Below, piece by piece: positions 17,563 to 27,039 of a stretch of 64,000 nt of DNA. Made by a program: the position numbers and the translations under genes. The notes under the pieces are model-generated. The model searched no databases. It worked only from the letters and a program-made list of their open reading frames with translations, and was not told the origin of the DNA. The first letter of the stretch is position 1. Every line of letters starts with the position of its first letter. Where the stretch lies: positions 30,886-94,885 of the forward strand of contig SUWV01000006.1 in assembly GCA_015061315.1 (NCBI GenBank), written 5' to 3'. Origin of the DNA: Lentimicrobiaceae bacterium. GTDB lineage: Bacteria; Bacteroidota; Bacteroidia; Bacteroidales; F082.

Positions 17563-17815
17563 TGAATTAGGAATTAACAATTAACAATTAACAATTAAGA
17601 ATGAAGAATTAAGAATTAAGAATGGAGAATTAAGAATTGACTCAGAGACTCGTTGTCTTGTTGTCTTGTAGACTTGTTGTCTTATTAGAGACGTGTCAAT
17701 GATATTATTGTATATTTGCATTGGTATCATCGACGCGTCTCTACTTGGTGACTCGGCGACTCGGTGACTTGGAGACTTAAAAAATCATGAAAAGGATTAC
17801 GTTTTTTATATTATT
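17541..17815 (+). repeat. Segmental duplication, copy 1
   Basis: This segment runs from the last codons of the broken secreted-protein gene (AGGAAAACTTGTGGTGGAAT) through 7-bp arrays, 8-bp arrays, a variant palindrome (17688-17741) and the first 29 bases of the TPR regulator gene. It matches 24916-25229 closely. The palindrome variant here has a different inner arm (GTGTCAATGATATTATTG). Confidence 0.85.
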
Positions 17816-19496
17816 ATCTGTAATAGCATTCTCTTGTTCGCGTCATGATGATGTAGAATATCTATTAACAAAAGCGCAGGCTATTATGGAAACTTATCCT
17901 GATAGCGCGCTCATGTATACAGACTCTATTGTTATGCCTGAAAAGTCATTGACAAAAGAGAAATACATGGAATATCTTGTCACAAAGGTGCAGGCGAAGT
18001 ACAAGAATTATGATGACATAAGGGAAGATACCAACATCTTTGAAGCAAAACATTATTTCGATAAGAAACGTAATAATAAAAAATACCATATGTATGCCTA
18101 TCTCTATAGCGGCTGCGTATGTGATGAAAGAGGAGAATATGAAAACGCCCTGAGAGATTACAAGACAGCATTCATATTGGCGGAAAATATGAATGACTCA
18201 CTTTATATGTGGAGGATAAGTCACTATATAGCAGAGGTGTTTTGTAAACAAGCATATTGGGCTGAAGCGTTAAGGATTTATAAAAAGTCCGTTGACTTGG
18301 CAACATGTAATGAAGATAAAGCTAATTCCTATGCATGTATTTCCGGAGTGTTTTATACAAACAACGAAAACGATAGTGCATTATACTACATAAAACGAGC
18401 TATAAATATTGCGGAATCGACAAAAGACGAAAAAACCATATCTTTAATATATCAAAACGCATATGTTCTTTACATGGAATGCGATGAGCCAGAGCTAGCC
18501 ATCAAATATCTGACCATGTCGTATGAAAAAAATAATGATGCTTTAAAGGAAAATCTTTACATTTTGAATTTCTTAAGTTATTATCTTAAAGAAAATGATA
18601 TGATTTCTGCAAAGTTATATCAGAGTAAGTTGAAAAAAGAACTTCAGTCTATAGAAGATGTATATTTAAGAATAACTGCATGCGACGCAATTGTAAATTA
18701 TTATTCACTGAATAATATGTATGACAGCGCCTTGTATCATCAGAAAGAATTGACATATTTACTTGATGGTATATATAAACGAAATCTTAAACAGAATATA
18801 TATGATGTGCAGAAAAAATACGATTATGAACTGCAACAGAATGTTTATCAAAAGAGATTGAACAAACGACTTTTGATACTTATATGTATATTGCTTACAT
18901 TGTTGTTGGTGTTAATAGTGTCTTTTGTGTTGATAACAAATTCAAGGCGTCGGGAAAAACTGTTATCGGAGCAGCTTGAAGATCTAAGCAATGTAAATGA
19001 CTGTTATGAAAAAATTAAATATGAGATAAATGAATCTTTAAAAAATAGTTTGAAAGAACGTTTCAATATAATAAGGAAGGTTAGTATAATTGAACATAAT
19101 AACAAAACAGATGAAAATCTAAAAAAGATTAAAGAATACACATACGGTTCAATAAATAAAACTGCATTCGAGGCAAGTGTATGTGTCATAGAATCTGCAT
19201 ATAACAATATAACTTCATTTATAAAAGATACATATCCCGAATTGACCGAGACCGAATATAAGGTTTGTTTGTTGTCGATAGCTCCTATAAGCGTCAATGA
19301 TATTGCTGTTATATCCGGATTGAGTATTGATACTATTAGCAAATCGAGAAGTAATATCCGTAAGAAACTAAAAATAGAAGACAACAAAAGAACCTCTATC
19401 TCAGAATATATATTAGAAGAAAAGATGAATATTGACTTACAACCTCAATCATTCCCCACTCCTTCAAGCATAGGCACGAAGCGGAAGTCGCCGTAA
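17787..19496 (+). CDS. TPR-membrane-HTH regulator 1 (lipoprotein-type signal)
   Basis: The 569-residue protein has a lipoprotein-like signal (lipobox FSC at about 15-17) and a large TPR-type helical region (about 30-340). A membrane segment (about 360-383), a coiled-coil stretch and a C-terminal LuxR-like helix-turn-helix (TETEYKVCLLSIAPISVNDIAVISGL, about 490-535; shown here in two parts: TETEYKVCLLSI and VNDIAVISGL) follow. This design suggests periplasmic sensing coupled to cytoplasmic DNA binding. The last 17 codons overlap the 3' end of pcm on the other strand by 52 bases, so the natural stop may have been lost. Target genes are unknown. Confidence 0.82.
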   Translation: MKRITFFILLSVIAFSCSRHDDVEYLLTKAQAIMETYPDSALMYTDSIVMPEKSLTKEKYMEYLVTKVQAKYKNYDDIREDTNIFEAKHYFDKKRNNKKYHMYAYLYSGCVCDERGEYENALRDYKTAFILAENMNDSLYMWRISHYIAEVFCKQAYWAEALRIYKKSVDLATCNEDKANSYACISGVFYTNNENDSALYYIKRAINIAESTKDEKTISLIYQNAYVLYMECDEPELAIKYLTMSYEKNNDALKENLYILNFLSYYLKENDMISAKLYQSKLKKELQSIEDVYLRITACDAIVNYYSLNNMYDSALYHQKELTYLLDGIYKRNLKQNIYDVQKKYDYELQQNVYQKRLNKRLLILICILLTLLLVLIVSFVLITNSRRREKLLSEQLEDLSNVNDCYEKIKYEINESLKNSLKERFNIIRKVSIIEHNNKTDENLKKIKEYTYGSINKTAFEASVCVIESAYNNITSFIKDTYPELTETEYKVCLLSIAPISVNDIAVISGLSIDTISKSRSNIRKKLKIEDNKRTSISEYILEEKMNIDLQPQSFPTPSSIGTKRKSP

Positions 19497-20098
19497 GTCT
19501 CGCGTTTCATGCTGCCGTCTTCTTGTTTCGTAAGTCGCAGCATGGTCTGATGGTCGTCGTTTTCAGACAAAGGTATCACCATCATGCCCCCAATCTTTAG
19601 TTGATCTATAAGTGTTTGCGGTATCTCAGGCGCAGCTGCTGTGATGATAATTCTGTCGAAAGGTCCGAATGTCGGTAAGCCTTTGTTGCCGTCGCCGAGG
19701 AAAGTCTTGATATGATAGCGGAACTCCGACAGGAAAGCTTTAGTCTTCATATATAATTTCCTCTGACGTTCGATGCTGAAGACTTTAGCTCCCATCTCTG
19801 CCAAGACACAAGCCTGATAGCCGGAGCCTGTCCCTATCTCCAAGACCTTCATATTTTTCTGTATCTCCAACAAACTCGACTGGAAAGCTACGGTGTAAGG
19901 CTGTGATATTGTCTGCCCTGAGCCTATAGGAAATGCCTTGTCTTGATAAGCGAAGTCTAAAAACGAAGAATCTAAGAAGGCATGACGCGGCACATTATTG
20001 ATCGCGTGCAATACATTCTCGTCGCTAATACCTTTGTTTCTAAGCTCTTCCACTAAGAGCTTGCGCATTCCTTTATGTCTGTAATTATCTTCCTGCAT
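19445..20098 (-). CDS. pcm: Protein-L-isoaspartate O-methyltransferase
   Basis: This protein of about 217 residues methylates isoaspartyl residues to start their repair. It carries the family signature IGSGQTISQPYTVA and the SAM site VLEIGTGSGYQACVLAEMGA. The ATG at 20098 is chosen because upstream residues are translated promoter sequence. A near-consensus box, TAACTTCG, lies on the minus strand at 20116-20123. It converges with and overlaps the TPR regulator gene by 52 bases, and is divergent from the oxidoreductase gene. Confidence 0.94.
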   Translation of the reverse strand: MQEDNYRHKGMRKLLVEELRNKGISDENVLHAINNVPRHAFLDSSFLDFAYQDKAFPIGSGQTISQPYTVAFQSSLLEIQKNMKVLEIGTGSGYQACVLAEMGAKVFSIERQRKLYMKTKAFLSEFRYHIKTFLGDGNKGLPTFGPFDRIIITAAAPEIPQTLIDQLKIGGMMVIPLSENDDHQTMLRLTKQEDGSMKRETYGDFRFVPMLEGVGND

Positions 20099-20134
20099 CG
20101 CTTTTTTTTGTTTCGCGAAGTTACAAAAAAACCT

Positions 20135-20142
20135 TATATTTG
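20135..20142 (+). promoter_or_regulatory. -7 promoter box for the oxidoreductase gene
   Basis: TATATTTG matches TAnnTTTG and ends 15 bases before the ATG at 20158, implying a very short leader. Confidence 0.68.
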
Positions 20143-20157
20143 CGAAAAAATAATCCA

Positions 20158-21153
20158 ATGTTGAAGATAGGAGTTTTGGGTGCAGGTCACCTCGGAAAAA
20201 TACATATCAATTGCATAAAACAATTGTCTGTTTATGAACTCGTCGGATTCTACGACCAAGATGCTAAGACCGCAGAAAAAGTCTCGGAAGATTTACAAGT
20301 GAAATGTTTCTCGTCTATCGACGAGCTTATCGATTTGGTTGATGTTGTCGATATTGTCACTCCGACCATCGCTCACTATGAGTGTGCATCTTTGGCTTTG
20401 CGTAAGGGCAAACATGTCTTCATCGAGAAGCCTATCGTGGCGACAGTGGAAGAGGCTAACGACTTGATTAAGTTAGCAGAAGCGACAGATAGGAAAGTGC
20501 AGGTCGGTCATGTGGAGCGTTTCAATCCGGCGTATATCGCGGCACGCCCTTATATCGACACTCCTTTGTTCATCGAGGCGCATCGACTCGCACTCTTCAA
20601 CCCTCGTGGCACCGACGTGCCTGTCGTCCTCGACCTTATGGTTCACGACATCGACATAATCTTAGATGTGATAAAATCTCCTATCAAGAACATCAGCGTG
20701 AGCGGAGTCTCTATAGTGAGCCCGACACCCGACATCACCAACGCCCGTATAGAATTTGAAAACGGCTCGGTGGCTAACCTCACCGCAAGTCGTCTCTCGC
20801 TGAAGAATATGCGTCGTCATCGTATGTTCCAAAAAGACGCTTATATCACAGTGGATTTCTTAGAGAAGAAAACCGACATCGTGAGAATCAGCGAGCACGA
20901 AGGAACGCCTGATCCTTTTGCCATGACGATAGACCTCGCCGATGGCTCGACAAAGAAGATCACCGTTGAACAGCCAGAGGTGACGCCGATAAATTCTATC
21001 ATGACAGAGCTGGAGAGTTTCCACAATGCTATCGTCAATAACACAGAGCCTCCTGTCACCATTCACGATGGAGTGCAGGCATTGAAAGTCTGTTATATGA
21101 TACTCGATGAGATGAACAGAAATCAGCAGATTATCCAAAATAACATTAAGTAA
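20158..21153 (+). CDS. Gfo/Idh/MocA family oxidoreductase
   Basis: The protein of about 331 residues has the N-terminal Rossmann fold (KIGVLGAGHLGKIH), the conserved EKP motif (HVFIEKPI) and a C-terminal alpha/beta domain with VGHVERFNPAY and HDIDIILD. Members use NAD(P) on sugars or related compounds. The HVERFNPA segment is common in the UDP-sugar or lipid-glycan branch, and the next genes encode a lipoprotein and a polyprenyl sugar transferase. A role in surface glycan precursor synthesis is therefore possible. The exact substrate is not determined. Confidence 0.87.
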   Translation: MLKIGVLGAGHLGKIHINCIKQLSVYELVGFYDQDAKTAEKVSEDLQVKCFSSIDELIDLVDVVDIVTPTIAHYECASLALRKGKHVFIEKPIVATVEEANDLIKLAEATDRKVQVGHVERFNPAYIAARPYIDTPLFIEAHRLALFNPRGTDVPVVLDLMVHDIDIILDVIKSPIKNISVSGVSIVSPTPDITNARIEFENGSVANLTASRLSLKNMRRHRMFQKDAYITVDFLEKKTDIVRISEHEGTPDPFAMTIDLADGSTKKITVEQPEVTPINSIMTELESFHNAIVNNTEPPVTIHDGVQALKVCYMILDEMNRNQQIIQNNIK

Positions 21154-21198
21154 GCAATATATTTATTACGCCAGCGTTCAGACTAAAAATGTGATTTT

Positions 21199-22101
21199 AT
21201 GAGAAGACTTCAAAACTTGTTTCTTTGCTTGATACTTATAATGTTTTCGGCTATATTTATGCCATCGTGTAACAACTTCAAAGGCAGTCAGGAGATTCCG
21301 GCTTATCTCCATGTCGATACTTTCCTTTTCTCCACGAATTATGCTGTCGAGGGAGCGGCTTCGCATAAGATAACCGATGTGTCTGTCTATATCGACGGTA
21401 ACTATCAAGGTTATTATGAACTGCCAGCAACGGTACCTATCTTGGAAAGAGGCAAACATCAGCTGACGCTTATGGCAGGAATAAAGCTGAATGGCAATAG
21501 CTCGACGAGAACCATAAACCCATTTTATGTCCCATACGTTATCGAAGATTATGTCTTTGAAGAAAAGGTCATCGATACTGTCTCGCCTTCAACTAGATAT
21601 TATCCTATTGACAATAGTAATATTCACTTCGAGTTTATGGAAGATTTTGAGCGACAGATAGGTCTCGAGACGGCGCCATATAGCGACACTACGATAATGA
21701 GAACCGACCGCGATGCTATAGGAATATGGAACGATGCGGAAGGTAACTCGCATTATTCAGGTTATATCTGGCTCGGCGACACCATCGATAATTTCTTTAT
21801 CAATACGCCTGCCATGTATGGATTGCCTAATCAAGGTAACAGCATCTTCTTGGAGTTAGACTATAAATGTACAGATTTGTTTAAGGTGGGACTTGTCGCA
21901 GGCATAGGTCGTGAAGAGATAATAGACCTCGTCTACGTAAATCCTTCTGAAGAATGGAATAAGATTTACATCAACTTAGGACCAAATATCACTGACGTGA
22001 GAGAAGCTAATTATTTTAAAGTTTATATATCAGGAACGATAGATAAAGGCTCTGAAGCAGAATATTATTTTGATAACATAAAGGTGATTTATCGTGAATA
22101 A
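21199..22101 (+). CDS. Lipoprotein linked to the sugar transferase
   Basis: The 300-residue protein begins with a lipoprotein signal ending in lipobox MPSC (Cys near 24). The mature part looks beta-rich, with an early carboxypeptidase-like or PEGA-like segment (ITDVSVYIDGNYQGYYELPA) and a C-terminal jelly-roll-like stretch ending FDNIKVIYRE. I do not recognise a named family. Its last eight bases overlap the GTG start of the sugar transferase gene, so the two are probably translationally coupled. This suggests a role in the same surface glycan. Confidence 0.78.
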   Translation: MRRLQNLFLCLILIMFSAIFMPSCNNFKGSQEIPAYLHVDTFLFSTNYAVEGAASHKITDVSVYIDGNYQGYYELPATVPILERGKHQLTLMAGIKLNGNSSTRTINPFYVPYVIEDYVFEEKVIDTVSPSTRYYPIDNSNIHFEFMEDFERQIGLETAPYSDTTIMRTDRDAIGIWNDAEGNSHYSGYIWLGDTIDNFFINTPAMYGLPNQGNSIFLELDYKCTDLFKVGLVAGIGREEIIDLVYVNPSEEWNKIYINLGPNITDVREANYFKVYISGTIDKGSEAEYYFDNIKVIYRE

Positions 22102-23521
22102 AAAAAACAATAAAAAAATACAGACGTTAAAGTATGTCTTAACAGATTGGTTCTGTGCCTTGATAGCATGGACTCTGTTCTTCTTGTTCAGAAAATTCAA
22201 TGAAGATCCAAATTTCATGGATTATTATCAGTCTGTGTTTCATGATGTCAACTTCATTATCGGAATAATAGGAGTGCCATTGTTCTGGCTCGTGCTTCAT
22301 ACCATATCGGGATATTATAATAATGTCTTTTCCAAATCGCGACTTAAAGAATTGGGACAGACATTTTTCGTTACCTTGATAGGCGTAGTGATTTTGTTTT
22401 TCGTCACAATCATCGACGACGTGATAATATCGCATAAATCTTATTACGTCTCTTTCTCAGTCTTATTTGGATTACAATTCATCTTGACATATTTCTGTCG
22501 TCTGATAATCACCACGAGGACTGCTATCAAGATTCGTAAGAAGAAGATAGGCTTCAACACTTTGATAGTAGGAAGCAACGACAACGCCTGCCGTCTGTGT
22601 GAAGAGATGGATAATCAGATGTATCCATCGGGTAATATTGTGGTAGGCTTCGTTAATGTCTACGACAGGAAAGAATATAAGGTGGCTAAGTATGCACCGC
22701 ATCTTGGTTTTTATAAAGACGCTGCCAAGATTATTGAGGATTATGATATTGAAGAAGTCGTAATTGCTATCGAACGTTCTGAGATTGAGACGATCGACAA
22801 TATCCTTGTCACATTACATAGTTTAGATGTAGTGGTGAAGATAATACCTATTATGCAGGATATTATCTTCGGCACCGTGAAGCAGGAAGCCATCTGGCAT
22901 GCACCTCTCATCAGAGTCACGCCTGAACTGATGCCTGTATGGCAGCAGGTTACGAAACGTGTTTTCGATGTAGTAGCCTCGCTGATGGTGATTATCGTCT
23001 TCTCTCCCTTATATCTTTTCACAGCTCTTATGGTGCGATTGTCATCGCCTGGACCTATATTCTACCGGCAGGAACGTATCGGCAAGAATGGCGAGCCATT
23101 TAACATGTTGAAGTTTAGGAGTATGTATGTCGATGCTGAGAGTATGGGACCGCAGCTCTCAAAAGACAACGACCCTCGTATCACTCCGTGGGGACGTTTC
23201 ATGCGTAAGACGCGCCTTGATGAGATACCGCAGTTTTTTACTGTTCTTGGTGGTAAGATGTCGATAGTAGGTTACCGTCCTGAACGTCAGTTTTATATCG
23301 ATCAGATAGTGCAGAAAGCACCTCATTATATGATGCTTCTCAAAATTAAACCTGGTATCACCAGCTGGGGCGAGGTGAAATTCGGTTATGCCTCCAACGT
23401 TGATGAGATGGTGGAACGACTGAAGTACGATATTCTCTATATCGAAAACATGAACCTCGCACTCGACATCAAGATTTTGATATATACAGTGCTGATAGTA
23501 GTGCAGGGAAGAGGAAAGTGA
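22094..23521 (+). CDS. Polyprenyl glycosylphosphotransferase (WcaJ/WbaP-like)
   Basis: The 475-residue protein has four to five N-terminal membrane segments (about 12-150), a Rossmann-like CoA-binding domain (about 155-265), one more membrane segment (about 295-318) and a bacterial sugar-transferase domain. The last shows FYRQERIGKNGEPFNMLKFR, KTRLDEIPQFF and VGYRPERQFY. It would transfer a sugar-1-phosphate to undecaprenyl phosphate as the first step of exopolysaccharide or O-antigen assembly. The start is GTG at 22094, eight bases inside the preceding gene. Only an isolated priming gene is seen; no glycosyltransferase cluster follows. Confidence 0.92.
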   Translation: MNKKNNKKIQTLKYVLTDWFCALIAWTLFFLFRKFNEDPNFMDYYQSVFHDVNFIIGIIGVPLFWLVLHTISGYYNNVFSKSRLKELGQTFFVTLIGVVILFFVTIIDDVIISHKSYYVSFSVLFGLQFILTYFCRLIITTRTAIKIRKKKIGFNTLIVGSNDNACRLCEEMDNQMYPSGNIVVGFVNVYDRKEYKVAKYAPHLGFYKDAAKIIEDYDIEEVVIAIERSEIETIDNILVTLHSLDVVVKIIPIMQDIIFGTVKQEAIWHAPLIRVTPELMPVWQQVTKRVFDVVASLMVIIVFSPLYLFTALMVRLSSPGPIFYRQERIGKNGEPFNMLKFRSMYVDAESMGPQLSKDNDPRITPWGRFMRKTRLDEIPQFFTVLGGKMSIVGYRPERQFYIDQIVQKAPHYMMLLKIKPGITSWGEVKFGYASNVDEMVERLKYDILYIENMNLALDIKILIYTVLIVVQGRGK

Positions 23522-23670
23522 TTTTCAATGAAGAATTAAGAATGAAGAATTAAGAATGTAAGGCGTATATTATCAAAATGTTAGCTTTATTTGGTTGATT
23601 ATTTTCCACTTGACATATATCTTTTACATACATATATTTGCAGAAAAATAAAAAGTGTATGAATCTTGTT

Positions 23671-23725
23671 GAGACGCATCAATTACATCTTGTTTATTTT
23701 TCATCGGTGTAATATGTCACGTCTC
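23671..23725 (+). repeat. ~55-bp palindromic repeat, copy C
   Basis: Starts GAGACGCATCAATTACATC and ends TGTAATATGTCACGTCTC. The gap 23522-23894 also holds a 7-bp array (23526-23560), an 8-bp array (23726-23766) and a 21-base motif, AGATTTCAGGAGGTGAAAGG (23829-23848), that recurs at 24899-24918. A tiny frame starting at 23768 (MKTTLQILGK) is cut by TAG after 16 codons. Confidence 0.85.
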
Positions 23726-23894
23726 TACTTGTAGATTCGTTGTCTTGTAGACTTGTTGTCTTAAAAAATGAAAACCACTCTGCAAATATTAGGGAAGAAT
23801 AGGTTCATAAAACCGTAGCCTCTTGAAGAGATTTCAGGAGGTGAAAGGATTTTTGAGAAAATAAAAATAAATTATAAACCAAATTTAATTATAT

Positions 23895-24812
23895 ATGAAA
23901 AAGATATTATTTGTACTGCTGATGCTTATCGCGGCAAGGGTGAGCGGGCAGAATGATTCCACTTACGTTTACCAGTCCTTTTTCGGTAAAGACTCGACAA
24001 CCGTAAATTTATACACTGTAATTATAGATGGTGATTGGAATTTAACGTTTACCCTTTACAATAGTGATACCATTACGATGAATAATCACTTATACTATTA
24101 TGTAGAGCCAAAGCAGATAGAATCAGTGCCAGGATATGTCACATATAATTATAGTGACGAAACTATTTATTTTCGAGAAGATAGGCAAAATGGACGATTA
24201 TATCTATATGTTAAAAATAATTATGTAGAAAAAGAAATGTTGTTGTGCGACATGTCACTAAATGTAGGTGATACATTTAGTATACCAACGTATCGAGGTA
24301 GTTCTTATGAAATTAAGGTGCGAAATATAAGAATGGTGAGTGGAAGAAAGACTATTGAATTTGGAGAATTACATACTGAAACATTTTTAATAGAAAATAT
24401 GATGTTTATGGAAGGCTTGTTTCCAATGGCTATGCCAGAGTTTTCAGATGCATCTTTGTGTAAGTTGATATGTCAACATAAGGATGGCGAATTTACATAT
24501 AACCCTTATTTTACAGGGAATTGTCTAATGGAAACGAAACTGTCAATAGGAGAGGTTGACAATGATAAAGTCAACATGGAAATCACCCCGACAATTTTCT
24601 CAAGCAACGAAACGATTTCTATCGAATCAGATTTTGAGATAAAAGATATAAAAATGATAGATATGCTTGGAAGAGAAATAAATATCTCAATAAATCCAAC
24701 AGACGATTTTACATCACAAATCAGTCTGAATCAAAGATGTAATTCAGGTATTTATTTAATTATCGTTGAAACCGAAAAAGAAGTTTATTATGAGAAAGTT
24801 GTTTTACGTTAA
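23895..24812 (+). CDS. Secreted protein with T9SS sorting domain
   Basis: The 305-residue protein has a signal peptide (MKKILFVLLMLIAARVSGQ), a beta-rich middle of unknown family and a C-terminal sorting domain (about 228-305). The sorting domain reads TPTIFSSNETISIES, IKMIDMLGREI and SGIYLIIVETEKEVYYEKVVL. The middle has LLCDMSLNVGDTF, a phrase I associate with other Bacteroidota secreted proteins of unknown role. It should be exported by type IX secretion. It sits between repeats next to TPR regulator 2. Confidence 0.8.
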   Translation: MKKILFVLLMLIAARVSGQNDSTYVYQSFFGKDSTTVNLYTVIIDGDWNLTFTLYNSDTITMNNHLYYYVEPKQIESVPGYVTYNYSDETIYFREDRQNGRLYLYVKNNYVEKEMLLCDMSLNVGDTFSIPTYRGSSYEIKVRNIRMVSGRKTIEFGELHTETFLIENMMFMEGLFPMAMPEFSDASLCKLICQHKDGEFTYNPYFTGNCLMETKLSIGEVDNDKVNMEITPTIFSSNETISIESDFEIKDIKMIDMLGREINISINPTDDFTSQISLNQRCNSGIYLIIVETEKEVYYEKVVLR

Positions 24813-24822
24813 TGAGCTTTTT

Positions 24823-24915
24823 TAGTCGCCGAGTCCCTGAGTCAGCGAGTAAATAAACAAAGTCTCGGTGGCTTGGCAATTTAAAATTCCTATTGAAAAG
24901 ATTTCAGGAGGTGAA
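24823..24915. repeat. 8-bp array and small shared motif
   Basis: Units such as GTCGCCGAGTCCCTGAGTCA form an 8-bp-type array (24823-24883). The motif AGATTTCAGGAGGTGAAAGG follows at 24899 and is shared with 23829. It then runs directly into copy 2 of the segmental duplication. Confidence 0.7.
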
Positions 24916-25229
24916 AGGAAAACTTGTGGTGGAATGATGAATTAGGAATTAACAATTAAGAATTAACAATTAACAATTAACAATTAAGAATTGAGAATTA
25001 AGAATGAAGAATTAAGAATGGAGAATTAAGAATTGAGAATTGACTCAGAGACTCGTTGTCTTGTTGTCTTGTAGACTTGTTGTCTTATTAGAGGCGTGTC
25101 AATTACATCTTGTTTATTTTTTCATCGGTGTAATATGTCGCGCCTCTACTTGTAACAAAATCCGTAGACCGTAGACTGTAGACCGTAGACTTAAAAAATC
25201 ATGAAAAGGATTACGTTTTTTATATTATT
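24916..25229 (+). repeat. Segmental duplication, copy 2
   Basis: This copy starts AGGAAAACTTGTGGTGGAAT, the last codons of a T9SS sorting domain that here has no gene in front of it. It continues through 7-bp and 8-bp arrays, palindrome copy D (25091-25146) and the first 29 bases of TPR regulator 2. It is about 40 bases longer than copy 1 (17541-17815) because of extra repeat units. Confidence 0.85.
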
Positions 25230-26937
25230 GCTTTCTAATTTAACAATCAATGCTCAGCAGACATCGGTTGGATCGTCTGATTTTCACATCATAAAAAACA
25301 ACATCATTCATTATGCATCGCAGATTGAGCTCGCAGATTCGTTGTATAAAAACTATCTCCCTCAGTCTAACTTCGAGGAAGTTGAAGCAGCCGTCAAGTA
25401 CCTCGACAGCATCTGTTCGATTTCATCTAATCATCAACGGAAGCTGAGACGGCATCTGCTCGACACTTCAAACTTCCTCCACGCCCGCGCCCATTATTAT
25501 CACGCTGTAGGTCTCACCGAAAAAGACGACATCGTCGGCGCCTGCGAACACTACCTCAGAGCTTTGGAAATAATGAAGGGATTCAGGGTGTCGGAAATTC
25601 AGGATGTTGAGGATGAAAGTGTGGAAGATAAGTCGAAGCTGAGGTTTATGGCTTTGACATATTCAAGGTTGGGAGAGCTGTTCCTTGAAGAACATTATAT
25701 CGAATTTGCTTTGAATAATTTTAAAAACGCTCTTAAATATAGTGAGATGCTCGATGACAGTTTCGCGGAAGCTATTACCTTAAAATACATAGGTAAAGTT
25801 TATCATATTTCTGCTAATTCCGATAGCGCCTTGTATTATTATAATAAATCTATTGAAACTACATCACATCCAATCAATAAATTAGATGTTGATAAATATA
25901 TAGCTCAAATATTATTTGCTGAAGGCATTAAAGACAGCGCGTATGCTATCATAAACCATAATCTTGCTGCGATGGATAATTATGCTCCAAGATATACTTA
26001 TTATTCTGTATTAGGATCATTTTATTATTATGATAATGAATATGATTCTGCAATCTATTATTTGGAAAAGAGTGTTGAAAGCCAATATTTATACACTAAA
26101 CTCAATGCTGCAACAAAGTTGTCTGCCATATATGATTCACTTGGCAATTATGAAATGAAAATGTATTATGATGATGTCTTTTCACAAATGACTATTGATA
26201 ATATTAATAAATCTATTGATAAGACAAAACTGAGTGCATTGTATGATGATTACAAAAATAGAGAATATGAGACTCGTAGAAAATCAACAATAAAAACTAT
26301 TGCGTTATTGATTATGATAGCAGCTTTCATATTGATTGTTTTTCTCCTTATAATAAGATCAAAACAACGTGATAAAGACGTATTGTTACAATCTAAAATT
26401 CAGGAAGTCGACAATATGAATGTTGTAATGAGTCAGATGGAAAAAGACCTGCTTGACGTCAAGTATAAATATTCATTGGCACGAGGTAAGATTAAAAGTA
26501 AGAATTTGGAATTGAGAAAGAAAGATGATGAGATTAATAAATATAAGCAAAAATATCAGCATGTTGATGACGTGTTACATGATGAACCCGTATTTGATTT
26601 GAATAAATATTTTCAATCAGAAATATGTCGTAAGATATTGAATGATATTGATGTTTTATCGAAATCGAAGGTGAAGAATTATCAACTAAGACCACTTTCT
26701 CAATATGAACTTGCATTATTGTTAGATACAGCTAATATTTGCTTTGATGATTATTTAAAAAAAATAACTCTAAAATATAATTTAAAAAATAACGATTTAT
26801 ATTATCTGTGCCTAAGATATTTGAATATAAATGACAAGCAAATATCATCTCTATTAGGTCTGACATACAGCGCAGTAAGAAAAAAGAGAAATAAAATGAA
26901 AGATATAGTCGTGGATTTAGTTAAATTGACGATGTAG
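25201..26937 (+). CDS. TPR-membrane-HTH regulator 2
   Basis: The 578-residue protein starts MKRITFFILL like regulator 1, then has a cleavable-type signal ending NAQ. TPR-type helices (about 50-350), a membrane segment (about 363-388), a coiled coil (about 395-450) and a C-terminal helix-turn-helix (YYLCLRYLNINDKQISSLLG, then TYSAVRKKRNKMKDI) follow. It should sense in the periplasm and act on DNA. Apart from the first ten residues the sequence is only distantly like regulator 1, so the shared 5' end came by duplication or recombination of the upstream region rather than a recent whole-gene duplication. Confidence 0.82.
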   Translation: MKRITFFILLLSNLTINAQQTSVGSSDFHIIKNNIIHYASQIELADSLYKNYLPQSNFEEVEAAVKYLDSICSISSNHQRKLRRHLLDTSNFLHARAHYYHAVGLTEKDDIVGACEHYLRALEIMKGFRVSEIQDVEDESVEDKSKLRFMALTYSRLGELFLEEHYIEFALNNFKNALKYSEMLDDSFAEAITLKYIGKVYHISANSDSALYYYNKSIETTSHPINKLDVDKYIAQILFAEGIKDSAYAIINHNLAAMDNYAPRYTYYSVLGSFYYYDNEYDSAIYYLEKSVESQYLYTKLNAATKLSAIYDSLGNYEMKMYYDDVFSQMTIDNINKSIDKTKLSALYDDYKNREYETRRKSTIKTIALLIMIAAFILIVFLLIIRSKQRDKDVLLQSKIQEVDNMNVVMSQMEKDLLDVKYKYSLARGKIKSKNLELRKKDDEINKYKQKYQHVDDVLHDEPVFDLNKYFQSEICRKILNDIDVLSKSKVKNYQLRPLSQYELALLLDTANICFDDYLKKITLKYNLKNNDLYYLCLRYLNINDKQISSLLGLTYSAVRKKRNKMKDIVVDLVKLTM

Positions 26938-26948
26938 AATAAAAGCAT

Positions 26949-27003
26949 GAGACGCATCAATTACATCTCGTTTATTTTTCATCGGTGTAATATGTCGCGT
27001 CTC
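26949..27003 (+). repeat. ~55-bp palindromic repeat, copy E
   Basis: GAGACGCATCAATTACATC to TGTAATATGTCGCGTCTC, followed by an 8-bp array (27004-27040), between TPR regulator 2 and clpX. Confidence 0.88.
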
Positions 27004-27039
27004 TACTTGTAGACTCGTTGTCTTGTAGACTTGTTGTCT

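Noticed and set aside
23768..23894. Short frame MKTTLQILGK before the secreted protein gene
   Set aside because: It is stopped by TAG after 16 codons and shares only short motifs with 24899; it is too short to support.
17787..26937. The two TPR regulators as a recent whole-gene duplication
   Set aside because: Identity is limited to the upstream region and first ten codons; the remaining protein sequences differ widely.
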